Below are positions 9,629 through 18,006 of a stretch of 64,000 bases of DNA, in pieces (within the stretch, counting starts at the first letter, position 1; every line of letters begins with the position of its first letter). The notes under the pieces were generated by a model. The model had not been told where the DNA came from, searched no databases, and was given only the letters and a program-made list of their open reading frames with translations. Where the stretch lies: assembly GCA_918797485.1 (NCBI GenBank), contig CAKKNE010000002.1:3748501-3812500 (forward strand). Reading direction: 5' to 3'. Both the position numbers and the translations under genes were made by a program. The DNA is from Pelagomonas calceolata. Lineage: Eukaryota > Sar > Pelagophyceae > Pelagomonadales > Pelagomonadaceae.

Positions 9629-10972
9629 TTAGACGTCGAGCGCCTTCGCGCGCGCGAAGAGCGACTCGACGACGTCGCTCACGTTGCGGATCACGTCCAG
9701 CGCGCCGTCGTGCGTCGCGTCGCCGGCGAGCTCCGCGTGGAGGATGAGCTGGCCCTCGCCCTGGGCCAGGACGCCGCGCAGCTTCTTGTCGAGGACCATC
9801 TGCGCGAGCTTCTTCTCCACCTTGGCGACGGGCAGGCCGATGAGCTCCGCGACGCGAGCGATCTCGACGCGCGAGAACGGCTCGATGATGCGCCCGAGGT
9901 TCTTCTCGAGGATGCGGTCGTACAGTAAATCGAGGTGGTGCGCGATGAGCAGGTCCGACCGGAGCTGCGCGCCGTACTTGGCCGTGCACGCCTCGAACTG
10001 CGCGAGCGACCGCGCCTTCGCGGCGCGCGCGACGGCGGCCATCGAGTCCAGGTTCGGGCCGGCGTACTTGACGTACTGCGCGCTCGTCGCCGCGGCCGTC
10101 GCCGCGTCGAGCAGCGCGTCCGCGCCGCGCGCCGAGCCCTTGAGCGGCTCCTGCAGGATCTGGCAGAGCAGCATGTACTTGAGGCAGCGCGTCGCGTCCG
10201 CCTCGCGGTCGGGCAGCGTGTCGTAGGCCTCGTAGGCCTCCAGGAAGTAGCTGTGGGCCGTGTGGTAGTCCTGCTCCTCGCAGTGGAGGCTCCCCGACAT
10301 CTCGTCGAGCTCGGCCTGGAGCCGGGGCCCGACGTAGACGGCGTTGCCGTTCGTCCGCGCCGCCGTCAGGGCCGCCTTCGCCTTGGGCACGTTGCGCAGC
10401 GCGCCGTGGATCTTCGCCTCGACGAGGTGCGTCTCGACGAGCATCTGCTTGTCGTCGAGCTGCTTCAGCTCCCGCAGCAACCGCGTGACGAGGCTCAGCG
10501 CGTCGTCGTAGCGCGCGCGCTCGAAGTCGATCTGCACGAGCCGCGCCTCGACGCGCTGCCGCAGGAAGGTCCGCTTCTCGGCGCGGCACCACGCGACGAC
10601 CTTCAGGCACAGCTCCGCCTGGAGGTCGAGCGTGTCGGCGTGCGCCGCGACGATGTCCAGCAGCTTGCGCACGATCTTCGCGACCTTGGCCTTGGCGACC
10701 TGGCCGAAGAACGGCGCCGCGCGCTCGAGGAGCACGGCGACGTCGCCGAAGTTCTTGTTCTTCGAATCTCGCTCGGCGAGCTTGTAGACGCACTGCTCCT
10801 TGGCCCGCGCGCCGGCCTCGGTCAGCGCGTGCTCCGCGTCCGTGAGCACGGCGAGGTACGCGGCGCCGGGGTCCGACGCGTTCGCCGCGGCCTCGAACGC
10901 GACCTCGAGGGGGTCCGGCGGCGCCTCGGCGGCGTCGTCGAGGTCCATGGCCGTCGCCTGGAGGGCGTCCAT
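9629..10972 (-). CDS. PSMD11: 26S proteasome lid subunit Rpn6 (PSMD11)
   Basis: The frame encodes 447 aa, the usual Rpn6 length. Rpn6 is a PCI-domain subunit of the 19S regulatory lid and clamps the lid to the 20S core. The N-terminal two thirds are helical repeats of the TPR-like solenoid. The PCI domain at about residues 260-420 carries motifs near-identical to animal and plant Rpn6: YSYF-like HSYFLEAYEAYDTL, LKYMLLCQIL, YDRILEKNLGRIIEPFSRV and KLAQMVLDKKLRGVLAQGEG. The C-terminal helix NVSDVVESLFARAKAL matches the lid helical-bundle tail. No intron is seen, and the start falls naturally at the first Met. Confidence 0.95.
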   Translation of the reverse strand: MDALQATAMDLDDAAEAPPDPLEVAFEAAANASDPGAAYLAVLTDAEHALTEAGARAKEQCVYKLAERDSKNKNFGDVAVLLERAAPFFGQVAKAKVAKIVRKLLDIVAAHADTLDLQAELCLKVVAWCRAEKRTFLRQRVEARLVQIDFERARYDDALSLVTRLLRELKQLDDKQMLVETHLVEAKIHGALRNVPKAKAALTAARTNGNAVYVGPRLQAELDEMSGSLHCEEQDYHTAHSYFLEAYEAYDTLPDREADATRCLKYMLLCQILQEPLKGSARGADALLDAATAAATSAQYVKYAGPNLDSMAAVARAAKARSLAQFEACTAKYGAQLRSDLLIAHHLDLLYDRILEKNLGRIIEPFSRVEIARVAELIGLPVAKVEKKLAQMVLDKKLRGVLAQGEGQLILHAELAGDATHDGALDVIRNVSDVVESLFARAKALDV

Positions 10973-11183
10973 GGCGCTCCTGCGGCGCGACGGCGGGCCG
11001 CGGCGAGTCGAGTTAGGGACCCTCTATGGAAGGCGCTGGAAGGCGTGGCGCGAGCGTTTTCGCACCAGCGGTCCGCGCGGGCGAGAAGTTTCCAGCCCAG
11101 CCCAGCGGTCGCGCGGGCGGTCAGCGGCCAATGCTTGGACTGGGCCGTGGCGCGAAGGCATGCGGCCTGCTTGCTACGCATCC

Positions 11184-11211
11184 CTAGTGTCTTACCTGTA
11201 CAGGCCGCTAG
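11184..11211 (+). repeat. Repeat R1, copy 1 (28 bp variant)
   Basis: Starts CTAGTGTCTTACC, ends CAGGCCGCTAG, with an extra palindrome CCTGTACAGG in the middle. It is preceded by TGCGGCCTGCTTGCTA at 11161-11176, which also precedes copy 2. Confidence 0.8.
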
Positions 11212-11304
11212 CGCGCGGGATTTCCTCACGCGGGAGCCCTGGAAGCCGTAACCCGGGGACGGGATCTCCTCAAACTGGCTCATTGCCGAACTGCGGCCTG
11301 CTTG

Positions 11305-11326
11305 CTAGTGTCTTACAGGACGCTAG
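11305..11326 (+). repeat. Repeat R1, copy 2
   Basis: The 22-bp form: CTAGTGTCTTACA then GGACGCTAG. With the flanking bases the ends read GCTAG...CTAGC. Confidence 0.85.
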
Positions 11327-11703
11327 CAACGGGTCCGTACGCCTGGAACCAATATTTCGCCCCACGGACTTCTCTTCTTTAATGGACTCTGGCAACGTTA
11401 CATTTCATCAAGGTGCGTGGTTTTCCTACTAGCTTTCTGCAGCGCCGAGCCGAGCAACGCCGAGTCTTTGCTCTACCGTGCGTACATCCTCGCGCCGGCC
11501 GCCAGTGCATCGCCCTAACCAAACGAAAAGCGTGTCGTGCGTCGTTGCTGTGGGCGAAACGCCGACGAGGTGGCGCTGTTTGGAGCAACCTGACGAGCAC
11601 TAAGGCTGTAGAGTCTAAGACAAAGCTAAAGCTAAATCACTTGCGATCGAGCCCCGAGCCTCCAGAGCTCGCGGGTTTCTACGTCGACAGCCATTTTGGG
11701 GGT

Positions 11704-11740
11704 GGGTTCAATAAGCGACTCTCTCTCTCTACGCACTAGT
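11704..11740 (+). repeat. Repeat R4, copy 1
   Basis: GGGTTCAATAAGCGACTCTC and TCTCTCTACGCACTAGT. A close match lies at 41105-41162. The following CCTGAAGCACCGTGAC also resembles the CCTAGCACCGTAACAG that ends the second copy. Confidence 0.75.
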
Positions 11741-11849
11741 CCTGAAGCACCGTGACGTATCCCACACTCGGCCGTTGCACGCACCCGGGGCCCGAGAGGG
11801 GCTAGCCACAATAACGTCGACGCAGGGGCTCCCCCACAATGGATTCAAG

Positions 11850-12647
11850 TTACGCCGCCTCCTCCTCCCCGCGGCGGAAGGCCGGGAACGGCACCGCGCC
11901 GCCCAAAAGCTCATCAACCCCGACGGCCTTGACGGCGTCGCTGACGCGGACCCACGCGCCCCGCGGGCCCGGCACGGCGCCGCGCACGAACACCAAGTCG
12001 CGGTCCGCGTCGACCGCGTGGACCACCAGGTTCTGCGCCGTCCGCCGCCGGCCGCCCATGCGGCCCGCCATCTTCTTGCCGCGCATGACGCGGCCCGGGT
12101 CCTGGCAGCCGCCCATGGAGCCGTGCGCGCGGTGCGTCTTGCTGACGCCGTGCGACGCGCGCTGGCCGCCGAAGTTCCAGCGCTTCATGGGGCCCTGGAA
12201 GCCCTTGCCCTTGGTCACGCCCTGGACGTCGACCTTCTGCCCCTCGACGAAGTGGTCCGCCCCGATCGCGAAGCCCCGCTCCAGCACCGCGTCGGGCGAG
12301 ACGCGGAACTCGGCCAGGAGGCGCGGCACCGCCCCGTCCTCGCAGAAGTGGCCCCGCGCCGCGGCCGTGGCCCGCGCGGCCCGCTTCAGGCCCGCGCCGA
12401 GCTGCAGCGCGGTGTACCGCTCCTTGGCCTCCGTCTTGACCTGGACGACGCGGCAGTTGTCCACGTGCAGCGCGGTCAGCGCGTGGCGCCGCCCGGAATC
12501 GTCCCAGGCGCCGACCATGCCGACCTTGACGGCGAGCGCGCCCGTCCGCCGCGTCACCTCCGCGCGGCGCGCGGACGGGCGGCCGTGGCTCTGGGTGTGG
12601 CGCACGAAGCGGCGCGCTAAGTGAGAAGCGCGGCGATGGAGGAGCAT
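11850..12647 (-). CDS. MRPL3: Mitochondrial large-subunit ribosomal protein uL3m
   Basis: The chosen start at 12647 gives 265 aa; an upstream Met at 12791 would add 48 residues with no family match. From 12647 the protein opens MLLHRRASHLARRFVRHTQS, a basic amphipathic leader typical of mitochondrial import. The body is bacterial-type L3: VKVGMVGAWDDSGRRHALT near the start, then the core VTKGKGFQGPMKRWNF followed by H-GSMGGCQDPGRVMRGKKM and GRMGG, the loop that reaches the peptidyl transferase centre. uL3 is needed for early assembly of the 50S-type subunit. A plastid location is less likely because there is no signal peptide. It is divergent from the nucleoporin gene, sharing 300 bp of upstream DNA. 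Confidence 0.9.
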   Translation of the reverse strand: MLLHRRASHLARRFVRHTQSHGRPSARRAEVTRRTGALAVKVGMVGAWDDSGRRHALTALHVDNCRVVQVKTEAKERYTALQLGAGLKRAARATAAARGHFCEDGAVPRLLAEFRVSPDAVLERGFAIGADHFVEGQKVDVQGVTKGKGFQGPMKRWNFGGQRASHGVSKTHRAHGSMGGCQDPGRVMRGKKMAGRMGGRRRTAQNLVVHAVDADRDLVFVRGAVPGPRGAWVRVSDAVKAVGVDELLGGAVPFPAFRRGEEEAA

Positions 12648-12947
12648 TTGTTTGCCGTCGTCGTACGCGCGGAGCAGCGCCTGGCGTCGTGCGCTTTTAG
12701 GCGAGGGTGTCCGGTGTGCTGGCTCGAGCGATGCGTTTCGCGCAGCCGACAGGAGTCCCTCGCGTCTCGAAAAAATATTTTCGGGCTGCAAAGGTGGCGT
12801 GGAGAGATAGGCTTGCTAGAGAGGGGCTAGCGACCAGTAAGACACTAGGCATCCCTAGCAAGCCGCCGGGGCCGGGGCCGCCGCCGCATTTATCGCCACA
12901 AGCTCATAGCTACCTCGCGGTCTTTCTGACTGGTCGTAGATCGCGCC
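12648..12947. promoter_or_regulatory. Divergent promoter region of uL3m and the FG nucleoporin
   Basis: Exactly 300 bp separate two divergent starts, so both promoters must fit here unless transcripts overlap. Repeat R1 lies inside it at 12827-12848. No TATA box is evident; the core signals are not identifiable by eye. Confidence 0.4.
12827..12848 (-). repeat. Repeat R1, copy 3
   Basis: Reads CTAGCGACCAGTAAGACACTAG's 22 bases on the plus strand in two halves, CTAGCGACCAG and TAAGACACTAG; this is the reverse complement of the R1 pattern with one changed base. It is close to a second CTTGCTAG word at 12813. Confidence 0.8.
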
Positions 12948-14738
12948 ATGGCGTTCAGCTTCGGCGCGCCAACGGCGACCGCTGCTCCGACCTTTGGCGC
13001 GCCCGCTCCAGCGGCGGGTGGTTTCTCCTTTGGCGCCGCGACGGCGGCGCCCGCTGGAGGAGGATTTTTCGGGGGCGCCGCCGCTGGGCAGAAGCCCGCG
13101 ACGGGTTTGTTCGGCGCTCCGGCCGCGGCGCCGGCCGCCGGGCTATTTGGCGCACCCGCCGCGGCGCCCGCTGGCGGCCTCTTCGGAGCGCCCGCCGCGG
13201 CGCCCGCTGGCGGCCTCTTCGGAGCGCCCGCCGCGGCGCCCGCTGGCGGCCTCTTCGGAGCGCCCGCCGCGGCCCCTGCAGCAGGCGGTTTCGCCATCGG
13301 GGCCCCCAAGCCAGCCGGAACGGGTCTTTTTGGGGGGACGACAGCACCAGCGCCGGCGGGCGGCCTCTTCGGCGCGACGCCAGCCCCGGCTCCGGGCGGT
13401 CTTTTTGGGGGGACGACAGCACCAGCGCCGGCGGGAGGCCTCTTCGGCGCCCCAGCCGCGGCGCCGGCGGGCGGCCTCTTCGGCGCGACGCCGGCGCCCG
13501 CTGCGGGCGGCGGCCTCTTCGGCGCGACGCCCGCTCCAGCGAGCGGCCTTTTTGGCTCGACGCCGGCGTCCGCCGCCGGGGGGCTTTTCGGGGCCAAGCC
13601 CGCCGGGACGGGCCTCTTCGGCGCGCCGGCGCCGGCGGCGGGCGGCCTCTTCGGCGCGACGCCCGCGCCCGCCTACGGCGCCCCGAGCGCCGGCGGCGGC
13701 CTGTTCGGCGGCGCGGCGGGCGGGGGCCTCTTCGGCCAGCAGCCCGCGTACGGCCAGCCGCAGCAGATGGTCGCGGCGCCGGCGACGCAGCCGGCGACGC
13801 GCTTCGAGCAGCTGCCGGCGACGCCGGCGACGCTCGGCCGCGACGGCGTGCTCGCCGTCGAGAAGCACCTGGCCCAGAACCGCACGCTCCAGAAGCGCGT
13901 CGCGCTCGCGGCGCAGCCCGTCCGCGAGGGCATGGCGCACCTGCGCGAGGCCGTCGCGGCCGCGCGGGGCGCGCTCGAGCGCGCCGAGCACGAGCAGCGG
14001 CGGGCCGCGACGGTGGGCGGCGGGCTGCGGCTGGAGGCCGCGGCGCTGCGGCGGGACGGCGAGGAGCTCGCGGCGCGCGCCTCGAGCCGCAGCGCGGGGG
14101 ACTCGCTCCGCCTCGCGCGCGAGCTGCCGGCGCCGCTGCTCTGGCGCCACCTCGCGAACATGGAGAAGCGCCTGGCCGCGTACGCCCGGGACGTCACGAC
14201 CGTGCGGCCGGCGCGGCGGGACGGCGCGCGCGCCGACGACGACTCCGCGAACTTCCAGCTCGCGCGCGTCCTCGCGGCGCAGCGCGACGCGTTCCTGCGC
14301 GTGGCGGACGACGTGGCGCGCATGCACGCGCGCGTCGACGACGCGCGCCGCGGCGTGCGCCGCCGCGACCCCGGCCTGGACCCCTTCGCCGAGGCGGACC
14401 GCGAGGAGAAGGCGGCCGCGCGCGAGCTCGACGCCGAGATCCGCCTGGGCGCGCAGCGCGCGGCGGCCGCGGCGCCGGCGGCCGCCGTGCCCGGCGTCGC
14501 CGCGCCCGCCGGAGGCCTCTTCGGCAGCGCGCCGGCGCCCGGGGGGAGCCTGTTCGGCGCGACGACTGCGCCGCCCGCGCCGGCGCTCACGCGCACGGCC
14601 ACGCCGGCGACGGGCCTCTTCGGCGCGCCCGCGGCGGCGGCGCCGGCGGGCGGCCTCTTCGGCGCGCCGGCGGCCGCGGCGCCCGTGACGACGCTCTCGG
14701 CGAAGAAGCCCTCGCGCAACCGCAAGAAGGGGCGATAG
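12948..14738 (+). CDS. FG-repeat nucleoporin, Nup58/Nup62-complex type
   Basis: The frame encodes 596 aa. Residues 1-270 are some twenty FG units, mostly of the GLFGA kind, spaced by Ala/Pro/Gly; such regions form the permeability barrier of nuclear pores. Residues about 285-500 form an alpha-helical domain with long coiled stretches and the segment LPAPLLWRHLANMEKRLAAY, which resembles the central coiled domain of NUP58/p45. A second FG stretch (about 505-580) and a basic tail KKPSRNRKKGR follow. FG regions on both sides of a helical core is the NUP58 layout, hence the tentative name; NUP54 or NUP62 would usually have FG on one side only. At DNA level, 13173-13280 contains three tandem 36-bp copies. 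Confidence 0.75.
   Translation: MAFSFGAPTATAAPTFGAPAPAAGGFSFGAATAAPAGGGFFGGAAAGQKPATGLFGAPAAAPAAGLFGAPAAAPAGGLFGAPAAAPAGGLFGAPAAAPAGGLFGAPAAAPAAGGFAIGAPKPAGTGLFGGTTAPAPAGGLFGATPAPAPGGLFGGTTAPAPAGGLFGAPAAAPAGGLFGATPAPAAGGGLFGATPAPASGLFGSTPASAAGGLFGAKPAGTGLFGAPAPAAGGLFGATPAPAYGAPSAGGGLFGGAAGGGLFGQQPAYGQPQQMVAAPATQPATRFEQLPATPATLGRDGVLAVEKHLAQNRTLQKRVALAAQPVREGMAHLREAVAAARGALERAEHEQRRAATVGGGLRLEAAALRRDGEELAARASSRSAGDSLRLARELPAPLLWRHLANMEKRLAAYARDVTTVRPARRDGARADDDSANFQLARVLAAQRDAFLRVADDVARMHARVDDARRGVRRRDPGLDPFAEADREEKAAARELDAEIRLGAQRAAAAAPAAAVPGVAAPAGGLFGSAPAPGGSLFGATTAPPAPALTRTATPATGLFGAPAAAAPAGGLFGAPAAAAPVTTLSAKKPSRNRKKGR
13173..13280 (+). repeat. Tandem 36-bp coding repeat in the nucleoporin
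   Basis: Three almost identical 36-bp units encode GGLFGAPAAAPA in tandem. The DNA identity is higher than needed to keep the protein, so they are likely recent duplications or kept alike by gene conversion. Allele length may vary. Confidence 0.85.
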
Positions 14739-14808
14739 AACCCCTGGGCCCCCGTTAAGTTCAGCAACTAGTGGCGCTATAGATAAATAGGGCCGCCCGA
14801 ACGGATTT

Positions 14809-14830
14809 CTGTTACTGTGCTAGGACTAGT
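14809..14830 (-). repeat. Repeat R4, partial copy
   Basis: CTGTTACTGTGC followed by TAGGACTAGT is the reverse complement, with one mismatch, of the end of the R4 copy at 41154-41177. It sits in the 251-bp gap between the nucleoporin and the MYND gene. Confidence 0.65.
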
Positions 14831-14989
14831 GGGCGGAGACACGGTGGGGGAGACACGCGCTCGTCGCCGCGGCCGAGCTAGGGAGAGTATTGGTACGGCG
14901 GTGCTACGACTAGTGGCTACCGCAGTAGTGAGAGTCCCGACCAAGAGGTACCATGGTACTATACCTAGAGTAAGGTACCTTGTCCGACT

Positions 14990-16195
14990 GTGATTCCGAT
15001 CACGGCTTTGCGAGAGCTAAGGCAGCCAGCTCCGATTACTATGGTTATGGGCAAGGGCGTAGAGGAGCAAAAAGCCGGCGTAGACTGGCTGCTGAAAAAC
15101 TACGCCCACCTAGAGCAGCACCGGCTGACAGGTGACGATGATGTTATAGTCGTCGATTTACGGGTCGATCGTGGCAAGGACGTGTGGTCGCTCGATGCCG
15201 AGTTGGTCGCTGCCTCAGCGAAGATGCTCTCGAGCAAGAAGCTGTCCGATGCCGTGCGCTATTTCGACGGTATTGGCTACCCGCAGTCTTATGGGAAACC
15301 GCTGCTGAAACAATTATTCAAGAAGGCGGCAAATCAAAACTTGCTGCTAGCGGCAGTTGGTGACAGCAGGCGTGAAGTGGCCCGGGAAGACTTTAGTCAC
15401 TGCGTCGCGTGTACCACCACGAAGGGCATCTTGGACTTGCGGTCAAAACTCGTGTCATCAATGGCGGCGAAACGAGCCGGCGTTGAGCTATCAGATGCCA
15501 TTGGCTACAACGATATAGGGGCCGCTAAAATGGACAACAGTGAGCGTAAGCGGTGTGGGATGTGCGGGAAGGAAGGCCAAAACATGCGTTGCTGCGCCGC
15601 GTGCGGGCAGGTGCGCTATTGTGACCGCGACTGCCAAAAGCGACACTGGAAACAACACAAGACCGTGTGTCGAAGGCGGCAGGAAGCCACCGCCATGACG
15701 AACCAATTACACGACCAGCTTGGGAGTCTTGAAACGGGACATAACACTGTCAAATGGATTAGCGATGAAGGCCTCGGCAAATTTCCATCTAAAGAGCAAC
15801 ACTCAGAATTTACAAAGGCAGTTGGTGCTTTCAGGACAAACTTCCTGGAGTCAGGATTAGTCGCTAAAATGGTGTGGGATCATGCAGGCGATAAGAGCGT
15901 GCCGCTGCATTGCAACATTGACTACGGAGATTATGTCGACTTTATGAGTCGATGGTGTGACGGCCGGCCCGGCAGTCGAACAAATATCAACATGCTTGTG
16001 TGTCTCAGTTCCGACCTTGATAAAATGCGAGCGACGGGGGCTATCACCGAAGTGGGAGCGCGAATGATGCGTGACGTATTTGCCAAAGTGGATCCGAAGA
16101 CGCATTTTAGCTGCTGTTTCACGTACAAAGTACTCGGGCCGTTTGCAGAAGTGATACTCTCAGTGCCGTGGTCAACCCACGACAACGCCCCTTGA
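14990..16195 (+). CDS. MYND zinc-finger protein, unusually low GC
   Basis: The frame encodes 401 aa. A MYND finger lies at about residues 187-225: RCGMCGKEGQNMRCCAACG, then VRYCDRDCQKRHWKQHK and the last Cys, with the expected zinc-binding Cys/His order. MYND fingers bind short proline-containing peptides. The N-terminal 180 residues and C-terminal 170 residues match no family I know; no SET domain is present, so this is not a SMYD methyltransferase. Composition and codon choice (many A/T third positions) are clearly unlike the GC-rich genes on both sides, suggesting relaxed selection, recent origin or transfer. The start at 14990 is the first in-frame Met; MVMGKG 17 residues later is an alternative. 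Confidence 0.75.
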   Translation: MIPITALRELRQPAPITMVMGKGVEEQKAGVDWLLKNYAHLEQHRLTGDDDVIVVDLRVDRGKDVWSLDAELVAASAKMLSSKKLSDAVRYFDGIGYPQSYGKPLLKQLFKKAANQNLLLAAVGDSRREVAREDFSHCVACTTTKGILDLRSKLVSSMAAKRAGVELSDAIGYNDIGAAKMDNSERKRCGMCGKEGQNMRCCAACGQVRYCDRDCQKRHWKQHKTVCRRRQEATAMTNQLHDQLGSLETGHNTVKWISDEGLGKFPSKEQHSEFTKAVGAFRTNFLESGLVAKMVWDHAGDKSVPLHCNIDYGDYVDFMSRWCDGRPGSRTNINMLVCLSSDLDKMRATGAITEVGARMMRDVFAKVDPKTHFSCCFTYKVLGPFAEVILSVPWSTHDNAP

Positions 16196-16412
16196 GGCTT
16201 GTAGTCTTCCTACGCGCTGCCCGATAAATGTTCCCATGTACTAAGTTCTTGGGCCCCGGGGCCCTCGCACCGCGCCGCCACGTGCGCCGCCCGAGACCAC
16301 TGCGCCGACCCCCACGCCATCGAGCGGATGGTTCACCGACGGACGATTCCAACTTGTTCAAAAACAACAAGTTACTTCCTTTAATTTATTTTTTATTTTT
16401 TATTTATTTTAG

Positions 16413-17198
16413 TTACGCCGGCGCGTTCGCGAGCGGCCGCAGCGCCCCCAGCGCGGCCAGCGAGGAGACCTTCTGGCCGACGCCCTTGAGCGCGGCCAGC
16501 GACGGCCGCTCGTCCTCCGGGTCGTCCCGCGTGGCGATGTAAACGTGGAGGACGGCGCCGTCGGGGTGCCGCGGGTCCGTCTGCGGCTTCGGGACCTTGG
16601 CGCGCTCCAGGGTCCAGCCGAAGGCGCGCCGGGCGTCGCCGGCGTCCCGCTCCGACACCGCCTCGAGGACCTCCTCCCAGTCGTCCGCGTGCGACACGAC
16701 GAGGAACCGGCCGCCGGGCCGCAGCACCCGCGACACCTCGCGGCAGACGGCGTGGACGTTGCCCTCGGCGCCCTTGCCGCAGCGGATCACGTCGAGTGTC
16801 GCCTTCGCGATCACGAGGTCGAAGCTCTCGTCGGGGAACTCGAGCGCGCACGCGTTGCCGTGCATGAACTTGTTGTTGCGGTGCGGCCCCGACGCGTAGC
16901 GCTCGAGCTGCGCGATGACGCACGCGCGGCTGATGTCGATGTTCATGACGTACTTGTACCCGGCCCCGCACAGCGCCTCGCCGAGCCGCGACGTGCCGCA
17001 CCCGAGGTGCAGGACCTCGACGTCCTTCCCGGCCGCCTGCGCCTCGATGAGGCCCTCGAGGGCGTCGTAGCGCGCGTACCAGTCGAAGGGCTCCTTGTCG
17101 CGCATGTAGCGCTCGTCCCAGTAGCGCGTCGTGCCGAAGGCCTTCGGCGTCGGCTCCCCGTCCTGCGTGGGCTGCTCGCTCGCCACCGTGTTCGCCAT
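16413..17198 (-). CDS. METTL12/13-type SAM-dependent methyltransferase
   Basis: 261 aa from the Met at 17198; an upstream extension to 17420 adds only low-complexity sequence. The N-terminus has YWDERYMRDKEPFDWY, the motif of the EEF1A lysine methyltransferase group (METTL13/EEF1AKMT4-like). The SAM-binding motif I is VLHLGCGTSRLGE and the acidic loop is NIDIS. Post-motif elements are FDLVIAKATLDVI and VLRPGGRFLVVSH. By family the substrate would be a lysine or N-terminus of a protein such as elongation factor 1A, but that is inference. It lies tail to tail with the MYND gene, 217 bp apart. Confidence 0.85.
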   Translation of the reverse strand: MANTVASEQPTQDGEPTPKAFGTTRYWDERYMRDKEPFDWYARYDALEGLIEAQAAGKDVEVLHLGCGTSRLGEALCGAGYKYVMNIDISRACVIAQLERYASGPHRNNKFMHGNACALEFPDESFDLVIAKATLDVIRCGKGAEGNVHAVCREVSRVLRPGGRFLVVSHADDWEEVLEAVSERDAGDARRAFGWTLERAKVPKPQTDPRHPDGAVLHVYIATRDDPEDERPSLAALKGVGQKVSSLAALGALRPLANAPA

Positions 17199-18006
17199 GA
17201 CGGGCTGCCCCAACAGCGCCGATCGATGAAATGGTGTCGATGCTAGAGAATCCGAGCTACCCTCTGATAAGTTGTTCTGTATTTTGCGTTGGCCGTCGCG
17301 TGGAGCCCCGCCCATGGCTGGGGGGGGGGGAGAGTAAAGGGCGAGGGGACGCCCCAACAACGTGCATTTACTCGCGAACGACGGGCCTATGGCTGCGCTG
17401 CCCGACGACGACGGCAGCACCGCCAGGCCCTGCTTATGGGTCTGCGGCAGGGGCGACGGCGGACGCCTTCAGGGTCCGAGGCGGGGCTCGGCCGGAGCTC
17501 TAGATCTAGCCGGCCGTAAGAAGCTACTGTGTGCTAGGCTTGAAACATATCTTAGGCACACGACACAGGGTCCGCCCGGTCTACGCGCTCACGAGTTCCG
17601 CGAGGGCTTGCGCGGCGTCGATGTCGTGGAAGTCTCCCTCCAGATACTCTAGGCCTAAGTTGATGGTGCTGTTGCAGAGGGCGACCAAGCTCCAGGGCTC
17701 GCCTTTTTTATATTCCATATGATGACAGACCAGGGGCCAATGCTTGTTTGGCCCGAGCCCCACACCGTTAGGTGGGGGACTAATTTTATACCTTTTGTCT
17801 ATACTACTAATGCCAACGGTAAAATATTTGGCGATTTCTATGTCAGTTTTTTTGACATATTTTTTATTAGTTGGTCAAAAAGGGGGGATGGTTTTTATGT
17901 TTGATTTCTAAAAAATGGAAAAAGTATATTTTATGGCTCATCCGTCAGGATGGGACATAAAGTATACATTTTCCCTATACTACTGCGCGACGTACACTCT
18001 AGGTAG
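17199..18006. other. Intergenic, 0.8 kb with an AT-rich stretch
   Basis: 17760-17990 is an AT-rich stretch with long T and A runs and a hairpin TATGTCA/TGACATA at about 17838-17860. A 60-codon minus-strand frame at 17581-17763 (NLGLEYLEGDFHDI...) has protein-like composition but no family and no support as a gene. Nothing else was recognised. Confidence 0.4.

Larger units (their letters stand above)
10973..11849. other. Intergenic, 0.88 kb, repeat-rich
   Basis: Carries two copies of repeat R1 (11184-11211 and 11305-11326), each preceded by the same TGCGGCCTGCTTGCTA 16-mer, and one copy of R4 at 11704-11740. No gene was recognised. Confidence 0.5.

Noticed and set aside
16295-16330. CCCCCACGCCATCGAG near 16300 as another introner
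   Set aside because: It shares the core word with two introners but has no inverted ends or duplication near it, and lies between genes.
17581-17763. 60-codon minus-strand frame as a gene
   Set aside because: Protein-like wording but no family, no codon bias and no flanking exon that fits.
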